Shown here piece by piece: positions 8,864 through 18,447 of a DNA stretch of 64,000 nt; the stretch's first letter is position 1, and each line of letters begins with the position of its first letter. Position numbers and translations under genes: made by a program. The notes under the pieces are model-generated. The model saw only the letters and a program-made list of their open reading frames with translations, was not told the DNA's origin and ran no database searches. This stretch comes from Fuscovulum sp. GTDB taxonomy: Bacteria > Pseudomonadota > Alphaproteobacteria > Rhodobacterales > Rhodobacteraceae. The stretch spans positions 2,376,501 to 2,440,500 of the forward strand of contig CP136571.1 in NCBI GenBank assembly GCA_035192965.1, in the 5' to 3' direction.

Positions 8864-9547
8864 TCAGTCCTGCGCAGCACCTTCGGCGGGTGCCGCAGCT
8901 TCGGCTGCCACACGGGCGGCTTCCACGGCGTCATAACCGGCGGTGAAGCCTTTCAGCGACATGTCCAGCGCCACCGTCTTGTCGGGGGCAACCGCGGGAA
9001 CGATGGTCATCGTGGCCTTTGCACCGGCCTTGAAGCCCGCCACTTCGGCAGCGGTAAAGCCCACGCGCGCCACGCAACCCATCTGCGAGCAGAAGGTGAA
9101 CGGATAGATCTTCGGTTCGGTCGCATCCACGGCCAGCCGCAGACCAGCGGGCAGCAGCGTTTCCAGCGGCACGATGATCGTGGCCCCGGCCGCAGCCTCG
9201 CCCCCTGCAGGCAGCGAGAACATCCCGATTTCAGCCACCGAATTGCCTTCGCCGTCTTTCAGCAACTGATACAGCTGGCAGGGTTCCGCACCCTCGGCCA
9301 CACGCACGCAGCGCAGTTCCCAGGATTCAAAAGCCTCTTTCACATAGGTCGACCCGGGGCCATCGGCCGGGGCCTGACCCATCGACAGGTCTTCGGCGAC
9401 GGCGGCATCGGCCGCGGGGGCCGCGGTTTCTGCGGGGGCTTCCGTGGCTTCCGTGGCTTCCTGTGCAAGCGCCGCAAAGCCGGATGCAGAGACAAGCCCG
9501 AAGGCCAGCGCAACAGCCAGCGGACGATGAAGGGAAAGGAGTGACAT
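8864..9547 (-). CDS. Invasion-associated locus B (IalB) family secreted protein
   Basis: A 227-residue exported protein with a signal peptide (MSLLSLHRPLAVALAFGLVS, cleavage after FAALAQ near residue 29). An Ala/Glu/Thr-rich linker follows, then the IalB domain. That domain shows SWELRCVR, GAEPCQLYQLL and FCSQMGCVARVGF with paired cysteines expected to form disulfides in the periplasm. The 9547 start is chosen for its AGGA site and the resulting signal peptide. IalB proteins are common in non-pathogenic alphaproteobacteria and their function there is unknown. An Ala-rich low-complexity tail (AARVAAEAAAPAEGAAQ) closes the protein. It is monocistronic between two terminators. Confidence 0.85.
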   Translation of the reverse strand: MSLLSLHRPLAVALAFGLVSASGFAALAQEATEATEAPAETAAPAADAAVAEDLSMGQAPADGPGSTYVKEAFESWELRCVRVAEGAEPCQLYQLLKDGEGNSVAEIGMFSLPAGGEAAAGATIIVPLETLLPAGLRLAVDATEPKIYPFTFCSQMGCVARVGFTAAEVAGFKAGAKATMTIVPAVAPDKTVALDMSLKGFTAGYDAVEAARVAAEAAAPAEGAAQD

Positions 9548-9657
9548 AAGCTGCGTCCTTGGTTGGTTTCGCAGCCGCTTACCATGCGGCGCAAGCAGTG
9601 TCAGGTGCCAAATTGGTGATGCGCGGGCGGTGGCCGCCCGGTCTGCATGAAAGCGGG

Positions 9658-9735
9658 ACAAAATGAAAAAGGGCCGGTCGACCGGCCCTTTTCGCGTCGT
9701 ATTATTGCTCCCTGTCGGACTGGCCGACTTCATGG
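9658..9735 (-). ncRNA. Candidate small RNA with its own promoter and intrinsic terminator
   Basis: On the minus strand, TTGACG (9765-9770) and TAGCGT (9742-9747) are spaced by 17 bases. About seven bases later an RNA of roughly 75 nt would begin near 9735. It would fold a 5-bp hairpin (GTCGG/CCGAC, 9714-9728), leave a short single-stranded stretch and end in a perfect GC stem with TTTTT (9666-9692). No start-to-stop small ORF fits inside. No known RNA family was recognised. Confidence 0.4.
9666..9692 (-). terminator. Strong intrinsic terminator in the IalB-HerA intergenic gap
   Basis: AAAGGGCCGG and CCGGCCCTTT form a perfect 10-bp stem with a TCGA loop. Read leftward it ends TTTTTCATTTT, a better U-tract than the rightward TTTTCGCG. 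It is not at the end of any protein gene on either strand; the leftward IalB gene starts 119 bases beyond it. Confidence 0.75.
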
Positions 9736-10015
9736 AGACGGACGCTAAGCGGTTATTTCCAGTCCGTCAACCGGGAATCTGGGCCCATGCACGGCTGAAA
9801 TCATTGGATAAACCTGTCCTTTTGGTCAAAATTCAAACGGCTGATCCGGCGCCCCACCGCGTGCTCTGTTGCGCTGCGACAGCGGCGCAGTCGCCCCGCA
9901 CCCACCCGGCGCAATCCTGCACTGGCGCGGCCGGGCAAAGCCTGTATCTTTGCCGCCGGGCCGGGGCAGCAAAGATGATCCGCGCCCCGTTCGGATGACA
10001 GCGCAGGGGCAGGGA

Positions 10016-11599
<1,584 letters not shown>

Positions 11600-11700
11600 G
11601 GGTAGGGGGCAACCCATCCGCAGGGATGGGTGTCATCCCTATGCCCGCTGGAAATGGCGGCAGATTCGCGGCATCTTTGCGGCACAACCGGAGATGCCAG

Positions 11701-11946
11701 ATGACGCAGCGCGCCCCAGATCAGGACGAGCCCGCCCCGCTTTCGCCAGATGCGCAAGCAAGCGGCCCGGTGGATGAGGTGGCGCCGGCCTATTTCGATC
11801 AGGCGCTGTTCGACCTGCATTATCACCTGCTGGCCGTGCGCACGCAGGGCCTGCCGCCTGTTCCCAACCCCGAAGAATACGGTGTGACCGTGGATCGCAA
11901 CGGCAACGTCACGCGCACCGCCGCGCCATCCGCACCCCAGATCTGA
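11701..11946 (+). CDS. Small uncharacterised protein, 81 residues
   Basis: A short acidic and proline-rich protein starting MTQRAPDQDEPAPLSP and ending RTAAPSAPQI. GGAG lies about eight bases upstream of the ATG. The middle (YFDQALFDLHYHLLAVRTQGLPP) looks like a conserved helix, and the flanks are probably disordered. No family was recognised. It sits 101 bases after the HerA-like gene and converges on the CNNM transporter gene with an 11-base gap. The start is chosen for the ribosome site; a longer reading is possible but looks non-coding. Confidence 0.6.
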   Translation: MTQRAPDQDEPAPLSPDAQASGPVDEVAPAYFDQALFDLHYHLLAVRTQGLPPVPNPEEYGVTVDRNGNVTRTAAPSAPQI

Positions 11947-11957
11947 CAGTTTGCCGC

Positions 11958-13256
11958 CTAAAGCGGGCGCACCCGCAGCCGCGTGATCCGATTCTCCCGC
12001 TTTTGCAGAACCTCAAACCGGAACCCGTGAAAGCTGAAGGCCTGCCCCTCGGACGGGATGGTCTGCGATTCGTGAATCACCAGACCGGCAATCGTATTGG
12101 CCTCGTCATCCGGCAATGACCAGTCATTCGCGCGGTTCAGGTCGCGGATCGTCATGGCCCCGTCGATGATGTAATCGCCCGCCTCATTCCGGCTTAGCCC
12201 GCCATCCTTGGCAACCACGTCGAACTCATCCGTGATCTCGCCCACGATTTCCTCAAGGATATCTTCCAGCGTGATCAGCCCCTGCAACGCGCCATATTCA
12301 TCGACCACCAGCGCGAAATGCGTGCGCCGCGTCAGAAACTCGCGCATCTGTTCGTCCAGTGTGGTGGTTTCGGGAATGAAATAGGGCTTCATTGCCACCT
12401 TCACGATGTCGAGCCCCGCCAACTGCTCCATCCCGCCCGTCGCATCGCCGCGCATCAACCGATCCACCTCGCGCAGCAGATCTTTGGCATGGATCACGCC
12501 CAGAATGTTTTCGTCACTGCCGCGAAAGATCGGCAACCGGGTGTGGGGAGAGGCCAGCGCCTGCGACAGTATCTTTTCTGGCGCGTCATCGGCGTTAATC
12601 ATCTCGATCTGGCGGCGATGGCGCATGATTTCGTCCACCGTGCGGTGGGTCAGGTCCAGCGCGCCCAGCAACCGGTCGCGCGCATCTTTTTCCACCGCGC
12701 CTTCGGAATGGCCAAGCGCAATGGTTCCGGCAATCTCTTCGCGCATGGCGGTCATCCGCCCGGCATCATTGCCGCGCACGCCAAGCAGATGCAGCAAACC
12801 CCGCACCACAGCCCGCACCACGGAAACAACCGGCGAAAAGACAACGATCAACACCCGAATAATCGGTGCCACCCGTGTGGCCACTGCTTCTGGATAGGTG
12901 ATGGCAAAGGTCTTGGGCAGCACCTCGCCAAAGATCAGGACCAGCACAGTCATCCCCAGCGTGGCCAGCGCAACACCTGAATCCCCGAAAAGCCGTGTCA
13001 GCAGGGCCGTTGCCAAAGATGCCGACAGGATGTTGACGATGTTGTTGCCCAACAAAAGCGCGCCAATCATCCGCTCGCTGTCTTCGGTCACGGCCATGGC
13101 GCTGGCCGCGCCTGTTGATCCCTTATCCGCCTGCGCCTTCAGCTTGCCCCGCGACGACGCGGTCAGCGCCGTCTCGGACCCCGAGAAAAAGGCCGAAAGG
13201 CACAACAGGCAAAGGATGGAAACGGCAGTGATCCAGAAAGCGGCGTCAAGCGTCAT
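11958..13256 (-). CDS. CNNM/CorC-HlyC family membrane protein with CBS domains
   Basis: A 432-residue inner-membrane protein. The N-terminal DUF21/CNNM domain has about four hydrophobic segments (residues 6-25, 64-85, 95-115 and 130-150) with the FFSGSETALTASSRGKL motif. A CBS pair follows, around IFRGSDENILGVIHAKDLL and FALVVDEYGALQGLITLEDILEEIVGEI. A CorC/HlyC C-terminal domain ends the protein (IDGAMTIRDLN through FEVLQKRENRITRLRV). Members are linked to magnesium or cobalt efflux and metal-ion homeostasis; the historic haemolysin name is misleading. It is on the same strand as xerD, 67 bases after it, so the two may be co-transcribed. Confidence 0.9.
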   Translation of the reverse strand: MTLDAAFWITAVSILCLLCLSAFFSGSETALTASSRGKLKAQADKGSTGAASAMAVTEDSERMIGALLLGNNIVNILSASLATALLTRLFGDSGVALATLGMTVLVLIFGEVLPKTFAITYPEAVATRVAPIIRVLIVVFSPVVSVVRAVVRGLLHLLGVRGNDAGRMTAMREEIAGTIALGHSEGAVEKDARDRLLGALDLTHRTVDEIMRHRRQIEMINADDAPEKILSQALASPHTRLPIFRGSDENILGVIHAKDLLREVDRLMRGDATGGMEQLAGLDIVKVAMKPYFIPETTTLDEQMREFLTRRTHFALVVDEYGALQGLITLEDILEEIVGEITDEFDVVAKDGGLSRNEAGDYIIDGAMTIRDLNRANDWSLPDDEANTIAGLVIHESQTIPSEGQAFSFHGFRFEVLQKRENRITRLRVRPL

Positions 13257-13323
13257 TGGGGTTCCGGTGCAAACACCGCACCAACAGGCGGCAGCGCCAC
13301 TATGCGGGCAGGGGGCGGCAGGC

Positions 13324-14271
13324 TCAACCCTTGGGCTGCGGTTTCGCGAGGGGATGATGTTCCAGCACCAGTGATTTCAGGTGTTCGTCCAGAACGTGGG
13401 TGTAAATCTCTGTCGTGGCCACATCGGCATGGCCCAACAGCGTCTGGATCACCCGCAGATCGGCCCCGCCTGCCAGCAGATGGGTGGCAAAGGCATGGCG
13501 CAGCGTATGCGGCGTCACCTTGCCCGGATCGACGCCCGCCAGCACGGCGATATCCTTGATCAGCAGATAGAAGTGCTGCCGTGTCAGATGCCCGTCCGTG
13601 CCGGGGCCGGGGAACAGATGGCGGTTGGCGGCATGGCCCTGTTTGCGTGCCTTTTCCTCGGCACTGTCGCGCTGCGCCAGCCAACCGGTCAGCGCCGCCC
13701 GTGCAGGGCCGGACAGCGGCACCATCCGCTCCTTGCCGCCCTTGCCGCGCACCAGAATCATTCTTGGGTCGCCCCGCACAGCGGCCACGGGCAGTTCCAC
13801 CAGTTCCGATACGCGCATGCCCGTCGCATAAAGCAGTTCCAGCAGCGCGCGGTTCCGCAGCCGCTCGCCTTCAGCCCGGCCCTTGGTCCGGGCGGCCTCC
13901 AGCAGCCGATCCACCTCATCATGGGTCAGCGATGCGGGCAGGCGGCGCGTGGCCCCGGGCCCCTTGATGCGAATGGCAGGATTGTCGTCGCGCCAGCCTT
14001 CGCCATGACCAAAGCGATAAAGCTGCCGGATCGACGACAGCCGCCTTGCCCGCGTGGCCTTGGACAGCCCCTCTGCCTCGCAGGCAATCAGATAGGCCTC
14101 CACATCCTCGCGCGTCGCGCTAATGAAGGCTTGCCCCCGCCGCGCCAGCCAGCCCATGAAATCCGCCAGATCGCGCCCATAGGCCAGCCGTGTGTTGCGC
14201 GCCGCATCCAGTTCTGCCGCCTGCGCCTCCAGAAAGGCCGAAATCCAGGTGGCGTCGTCGCGCGGGGCCAT
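13324..14271 (-). CDS. xerD: Tyrosine recombinase XerD
   Basis: A 315-residue site-specific recombinase that resolves chromosome dimers at dif with XerC and FtsK. The N-terminal SAM-like core-binding domain spans residues 5-90. The catalytic residues are all present: Arg153 (TGMRVSEL), Lys177 (RGKGGKER), His255-x-x-Arg258 (HTLRHAFATH), His281 (LLGHADVATT) and Tyr290 (EIYTHV). The length and the conserved DEHLKSLVLEHHP tail fit XerD better than a phage integrase. It starts two bases after the stop of a secreted protein gene in the same operon. No attachment site or phage gene lies nearby, which supports a housekeeping role. Confidence 0.92.
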   Translation of the reverse strand: MAPRDDATWISAFLEAQAAELDAARNTRLAYGRDLADFMGWLARRGQAFISATREDVEAYLIACEAEGLSKATRARRLSSIRQLYRFGHGEGWRDDNPAIRIKGPGATRRLPASLTHDEVDRLLEAARTKGRAEGERLRNRALLELLYATGMRVSELVELPVAAVRGDPRMILVRGKGGKERMVPLSGPARAALTGWLAQRDSAEEKARKQGHAANRHLFPGPGTDGHLTRQHFYLLIKDIAVLAGVDPGKVTPHTLRHAFATHLLAGGADLRVIQTLLGHADVATTEIYTHVLDEHLKSLVLEHHPLAKPQPKG

Positions 14272-14273
14272 GG

Positions 14274-15815
14274 TCAGCCGCGCCGTTCCAGCAGCAGCAG
14301 TTCCAACGCCGCCCGCCGCGCGGCCTTTTCCATGCCCACCTTGCGCAACAGCGACAGCCCGTCCGTCACCCCGTCCAGATCGCCCTGCACGCCGCGTTCG
14401 ATCTTTTCGATGGCGGTCAGGATCGCCTCGCCCGTCCGGCTTTCATCCATCAGACGGGTCAGGTCCTCTCCCGGATCGGGCGCGATGAAGGCCGGCGCAA
14501 TGGCCCGCGACAGGCTGTCTGGCGCGGTGATCCCTGCCACATCCCCCCGTGCCAGCCCGATCAGGAACAGTTCCAGCGGGCTGACCGGCTTTAGGCTGGC
14601 TGCGATCGTCTCAAAATCCGGGGCCAGCAGCCCCATCACCAGCGCGATCCGCCCCGCCTCTCCCTCGAACGGCATGGCGGCCAGCCTTTTGCCGTACAGA
14701 TCGGCAAAGGCAACTTCCAGTTCCACCTCGGTCATCAAGGCCCAGATTTCGGGCAGAATCTGCGCGATGGCCGGGCGGTCCCCGGCCTGCATCGCTGCAT
14801 CAAAACGCTGGAAGGCCTTGACCCTGTCCCACACCCCGCCCGAAGCCGCGGCCTTACGCTCGGTATAAAGGCCCAGCAGCACGTTGGGTGAAATCGCCCC
14901 GGCCCGCGCCAGCCGTTCCGCCGCCTCGATCTGGCTTTTCCATCCCGCTTGCGGGCGCAATTCGGCATGGGCAAAGGCGATGGGCAGCGTCGCGGTCGAA
15001 AGCGGCTCGCCAATCGCCTCGAACATCCGCCATGACAGCGGGGTCACCGGCGAGGGCGCGGGCAAGGGCGGCTCGCCTTCGTAAAGGTCGGGGTCCAGAA
15101 ACCGCGACAGCAGCGCCTCCTCGGCCTCGGTGATATAGCCCAGCACTTGCCCCGTGCGCAGCGTCAGCGCCGCCGCGTTCCAGTCGCCCGACCGCGCAAG
15201 GCAAAAGATGCGCGCCGGAAAGGTGGGGGCAAGGCCGGGGGATTCCACCATGATCCGGCAGCCACGATCCTCTTCGCCCGTCAACAACGCCACGTCGAAA
15301 CTGCGGCGGAACAGGTCCGGGTCCCGGCTTCCCGCCGCATCCAACAGCGCGCGCGCCTGATCCAGCGCCCCCATGTCCAAAAGCTTGTCAATGCGCGCGG
15401 TCAGCAGCGCCGCCCCCGGACCGCCATCCGCCGGCGGCACCGCCTCGGCCAGCAGCAGCGTCAGCAAAAGGCCCCGCAACGCGGGCAGGCTGTCCACCCG
15501 TTCGGCCCCGATCATCGCCACGATTTCGGCACTGCGGCCCGGCCCCCACAGGGCGGCGGGCAGACCCGTCACTTTGGGCGTCAGCAACCCCAGCGCGTCC
15601 GCCGTGGGCGCGCCGATCACGGTCACCGCCACATCCTGTTGCACCACGCCCGTCGATACGGCCGGAGCGTCCGGTGCAGGTTCTGCCGGGGGGGGCGTTG
15701 TCACCGATTGCGACAGCCAGTCGATGGCGGAAAGCGGTTCCTGCGCCGCCGCCACAGCGGGCAGGGCGGCCAACACCGCCGCAACCATTGAACCTCGCAA
15801 CAGCCTAATCGGCAT
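14274..15815 (-). CDS. Exported protein of unknown function, upstream of xerD
   Basis: A 513-residue protein with a signal peptide (MPIRLLRGSMVAAVLAALPAVAAA, cleavage before QEPLSA). The body is Ala/Leu-rich and helical, with repeat-like segments (ALDQARALLDAAG, AIAQILPEIWALM) that suggest TPR- or HEAT-like alpha-solenoid packing. No enzyme motif was found. The 15815 start gives a positively charged n-region. An ATG at 15788 has a GAGG site and is the alternative, but would lose those charges. It overlaps the stop of the small upstream membrane-protein gene by 11 bases and is followed two bases later by xerD. No function can be proposed; a periplasmic protein-protein role is a guess from the fold. 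Confidence 0.75.
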   Translation of the reverse strand: MPIRLLRGSMVAAVLAALPAVAAAQEPLSAIDWLSQSVTTPPPAEPAPDAPAVSTGVVQQDVAVTVIGAPTADALGLLTPKVTGLPAALWGPGRSAEIVAMIGAERVDSLPALRGLLLTLLLAEAVPPADGGPGAALLTARIDKLLDMGALDQARALLDAAGSRDPDLFRRSFDVALLTGEEDRGCRIMVESPGLAPTFPARIFCLARSGDWNAAALTLRTGQVLGYITEAEEALLSRFLDPDLYEGEPPLPAPSPVTPLSWRMFEAIGEPLSTATLPIAFAHAELRPQAGWKSQIEAAERLARAGAISPNVLLGLYTERKAAASGGVWDRVKAFQRFDAAMQAGDRPAIAQILPEIWALMTEVELEVAFADLYGKRLAAMPFEGEAGRIALVMGLLAPDFETIAASLKPVSPLELFLIGLARGDVAGITAPDSLSRAIAPAFIAPDPGEDLTRLMDESRTGEAILTAIEKIERGVQGDLDGVTDGLSLLRKVGMEKAARRAALELLLLERRG

Positions 15816-15939
15816 TCAGCGTCACCGGAACCTTCACCTCGGCCTGATCCGGGGCCATGTCCCCCAGATAGGCATAACCCGTCAGCCCGATGAACCCCAG
15901 GATCGCCAGTACCAGCAGCGCCTTGATGATCCGCCCCAT
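15805..15939 (-). CDS. 44-residue single-pass membrane protein
   Basis: A tiny protein starting MGRIIKALLVLAILGFIGLT. One hydrophobic helix (about residues 5-24) is followed by a short acidic periplasmic tail ending VKVPVTLNAD. The basic start predicts an N-in, C-out topology. Its end overlaps the start of the downstream exported-protein gene, so translation is probably coupled. It is the first gene of the operon that ends with xerD and perhaps the CNNM gene. Function unknown. Confidence 0.65.
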   Translation of the reverse strand: MGRIIKALLVLAILGFIGLTGYAYLGDMAPDQAEVKVPVTLNAD

Positions 15940-16097
15940 ATGCCTTGCCTCGTCTTCTTCCTGTCCGTTCGTTGCGGACCTTGCAGCCTGTCGCGGCCGT
16001 ATCGTTGTCCGGCGGTCCCAAAGCGATTGCTCCGAGACTGCCAGATGATGGCCCAGTGATAGCCGAAGCGCTGGCAAAAGCCACGCCGCGCCGCGCG

Positions 16098-16126
16098 ATT
16101 ATATATGGCTTTCGCGCAGAGTTCAC
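16098..16126 (-). promoter_or_regulatory. Candidate sigma-70 promoter for the xerD operon
   Basis: On the minus strand, a perfect TATAAT (16098-16103) has GTGAAC 17 bases upstream (16121-16126). Initiation near 16091 would give a leader of about 150 nt before the small membrane-protein gene at 15939. It is the most AT-rich spot in the aroK/xerD-operon divergent gap. Confidence 0.45.
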
Positions 16127-16203
16127 GCCATTGAGGGAGATGAAGAACAGTTTCGGCGGGCGGAAATGCGCCGGACACACAGGTGTGATGTGGGCTGAGG
16201 ATA

Positions 16204-16746
16204 ATGCAACGGCTGAAGAAGACGGTCGTTATGGTCGGCATGATGGGGGCGGGCAAGACAGCGGTCGGCACGGCCGTCGCAAAGTCGCTTGCGGTGGCGT
16301 TTCGTGATTCGGACGAAGAAATCGTCAAAGCCGCCAACCGCTCCATCGCAGAGATATTCGAACGCGATGGCGAAGGTTTCTTCCGCGCACGGGAAACCGA
16401 GGTGCTGGCCCGCTTGCTGCGTGGCGCGCCCTGCATCCTGTCCACCGGCGGCGGGGCCTTCCTGTCCGAGGTGAACCGCAACCTGATCCATGATGCGGGG
16501 ATCGCCGTCTGGTTGCGCGCCGATCTGGAACTTCTGTGGCAACGCGTGCGCCACAAATCCACCCGTCCCCTGCTGCGCACGGCCAATCCGCGCGAAACGC
16601 TGCGCCAGCTTTACGAGGCGCGCGTCCCGCTCTACAGCCTTGCCGATATCACCGTGGACAGCGCCGCCGATCTGTCGATCGACGACATGGCCGCCAAGGT
16701 GATCGCCGCGCTGAAACAGCGCCCGGATGTGCTGGAAGGGGAATAG
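16204..16746 (+). CDS. aroK: Shikimate kinase
   Basis: A 180-residue kinase that phosphorylates shikimate at the 3-OH, fifth step of the chorismate pathway. The P-loop is GMMGAGKT (residues 12-19). DSDEEI (about residue 37) is the shikimate and Mg-binding DxD region, STGGGAFL carries the GGG substrate motif, and the lid region contains RPLLR. The length is standard. The start is preceded by GAGG. aroB begins one base after the stop, so the two form the classical aroKB unit. Confidence 0.95.
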   Translation: MQRLKKTVVMVGMMGAGKTAVGTAVAKSLAVAFRDSDEEIVKAANRSIAEIFERDGEGFFRARETEVLARLLRGAPCILSTGGGAFLSEVNRNLIHDAGIAVWLRADLELLWQRVRHKSTRPLLRTANPRETLRQLYEARVPLYSLADITVDSAADLSIDDMAAKVIAALKQRPDVLEGE

Positions 16747-16747
16747 C

Positions 16748-17863
16748 ATGGCTGTCGATGTGGTGCCCGTGGCCCTTGGGGACCGCTCTTATGAGGTGCG
16801 GATCGGCCCCGGCCTGATCGACCGCGCCGGCGCGGAAATCGCCCCCCTCCTGAAACGCCGCCGTGCCGCCGTTGTCACCGATGAAACCGTGGCCCCGCTG
16901 CACCTTTCTCGCCTTGTCGCGGCGCTGGAATCCGAAGGCATCACCGTTGCCACCCTTGCCCTGCCTGCGGGCGAACAGACAAAGGGTTGGGCCGAATTCG
17001 GCCGCTGCGTCGAATGGCTGTTGGACCAAAAGGTCGAACGCCGCGATATCGTCATCGCCTTTGGTGGCGGTGTGATCGGCGATCTTGTGGGCTTCGCTGC
17101 CGCCGTCCTGCGGCGCGGTGTGCGCTTCGTGCAAATCCCCACCACCCTGCTGGCGCAGGTCGACAGTTCCGTCGGCGGCAAGACCGGGATCAACACCCCG
17201 CAAGGTAAGAACCTTGTCGGCGCGTTTCACCAACCGTCCTTGGTGCTGGCCGACACTCTCGTCCTCGACTCCCTGCCCACCCGCGATTTTCTGGCGGGCT
17301 ATGGTGAGGTGGTGAAATACGGCCTCCTCGGCGATTCCGCCTTCTTTGATTGGCTAGAGGTGAACGCCCCCGACCTCGCCACTGATGCCGGCAAACGCCA
17401 ATACGCCGTGCGCCGGTCGGTCGAGATGAAGGCCGGGATCGTGTCGCGCGATGAAACCGAAGAAGGCGAACGCGCGCTGCTGAATCTGGGTCACACCTTC
17501 TGCCACGCGCTGGAAAAGGCCACCGGCTATTCCAGCCGCCTGCTGCACGGCGAAGGCGTGGCCATCGGCTGCGCGCTGGCGTTTGAGCTGTCGCAGCGCA
17601 TGGGCCTGTGCGCACAAGAAGCCCCCAGCCGCGTGCGCGCCCATTTGCGCGCCATGGGCATGAAGGTGGACCTCGCCGATATCGAGGGCGATCTGCCGGG
17701 GGCCGAGGCGCTGGTCGCGCTGATGGGGCAGGACAAGAAGGTGATCGACGGCCGCCTGCGATTCATTCTCGCGCGCGGGATTGGTGAGGCCTTCGTCGCC
17801 GAAGACGTGCCGCCCGATCTGGTCACGGGGCTTCTGACCGAAGCCCTCGCCACCCGCCGCTGA
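16748..17863 (+). CDS. aroB: 3-dehydroquinate synthase
   Basis: A 371-residue NAD- and metal-dependent enzyme that makes 3-dehydroquinate from DAHP. It shows FGGGVIGDLVGFAAA (NAD and phosphate loop, about residue 105), TTLLAQVDSSVGGKTGIN (about residue 140), and the metal ligands in GHTFCHALE and LLHGEGVAIG. Length matches the family. It lies one base after aroK and ends immediately against the convergent lipoprotein gene stop at 17864, leaving no room for a separate terminator. Confidence 0.96.
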   Translation: MAVDVVPVALGDRSYEVRIGPGLIDRAGAEIAPLLKRRRAAVVTDETVAPLHLSRLVAALESEGITVATLALPAGEQTKGWAEFGRCVEWLLDQKVERRDIVIAFGGGVIGDLVGFAAAVLRRGVRFVQIPTTLLAQVDSSVGGKTGINTPQGKNLVGAFHQPSLVLADTLVLDSLPTRDFLAGYGEVVKYGLLGDSAFFDWLEVNAPDLATDAGKRQYAVRRSVEMKAGIVSRDETEEGERALLNLGHTFCHALEKATGYSSRLLHGEGVAIGCALAFELSQRMGLCAQEAPSRVRAHLRAMGMKVDLADIEGDLPGAEALVALMGQDKKVIDGRLRFILARGIGEAFVAEDVPPDLVTGLLTEALATRR

Positions 17864-18319
17864 TCAGAACAGAACCTTGTAGCTGTTGCCCAGCGTATCG
17901 GTCGCCGTGCCGGTGCCGCTGGTCGTGCCGCTGCCCATGACAAAGGTGCCCTGCACGATGGTGCCATCCTTGCACACGGCATAAAGCTCGCCCGAGTTCA
18001 CGCCCGCCACGGTTTCCCGGTCCCGCCCAAGACGCCCGCCCAGATCGCGGATCGACAGGTTGATCCCGCGTTCCTTGGTCACCACGGTGGGCGCCACGCT
18101 GGTCCACGTCCCGTTGCAGCGCGCGCCCTTTGGGATGCGGAAACTCAGCGCCCCGGAATTGTCATCGCTGTTGGTGGCCGTGGCCCGGATCACCGGCGGC
18201 GGCACCTGCGCGGCCAGCGGCCCCGTGGTGGGATAAAGCTGCATCTCCTTGGATGCACCGCAGGCGGTCAGCAGGGCAAGGGACAAAAGGGCAAGGGCGC
18301 GATGCAAGGGAAACCCCAT
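17864..18319 (-). CDS. Small lipoprotein of unknown function
   Basis: A 151-residue protein with a lipobox LTAC at residues 17-20 after a hydrophobic signal, so it should be lipidated at Cys20 and sorted to the envelope. The mature part (SGALSFRIPKGARCNGTW, RDLGGRLGRDRETVAGVNSGELYAVCKDG) carries two cysteines and a Gly/Thr-rich end (GSGTTSGTGTATD) suggestive of a beta structure. No domain was recognised. The start at 18319 is chosen because it places the lipobox correctly; upstream in-frame sequence is proline-rich and does not look coding. It is convergent with aroB without a gap. Confidence 0.72.
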   Translation of the reverse strand: MGFPLHRALALLSLALLTACGASKEMQLYPTTGPLAAQVPPPVIRATATNSDDNSGALSFRIPKGARCNGTWTSVAPTVVTKERGINLSIRDLGGRLGRDRETVAGVNSGELYAVCKDGTIVQGTFVMGSGTTSGTGTATDTLGNSYKVLF

Positions 18320-18447
18320 CAAGGTGAGTGACTCTGTGGCGGCGGAACCTAAGCCCAGCCCGCGCCGGGGACAATGCCCCGTCCATCCCCCGCCGGTCAC
18401 AGTTTCGCAACTGTGGCCTTTGTGCGGGACTGTGTTAGGTGGAGGGC

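Larger units (their letters stand above)
9548..10015. other. Long intergenic region between divergent IalB and HerA-like genes
   Basis: This 468-base gap contains the candidate sRNA and terminator described separately. The remainder (about 9771-10015) shows no convincing ORF with a ribosome site. GCTGCGACAGCGGCGCAGTCG near 9875 is a weak imperfect dyad only. The HerA-like gene start at 10016 is preceded by AGGGG. Confidence 0.3.

Noticed and set aside
11958-13256. Haemolysin gene
   Set aside because: The HlyC label is historic; the protein has the CNNM, CBS and CorC_HlyC layout of ion-homeostasis proteins.
13324-14271. Phage or integron integrase
   Set aside because: Length, catalytic spacing and operon context fit housekeeping XerD, and no attachment site or cassette is nearby.
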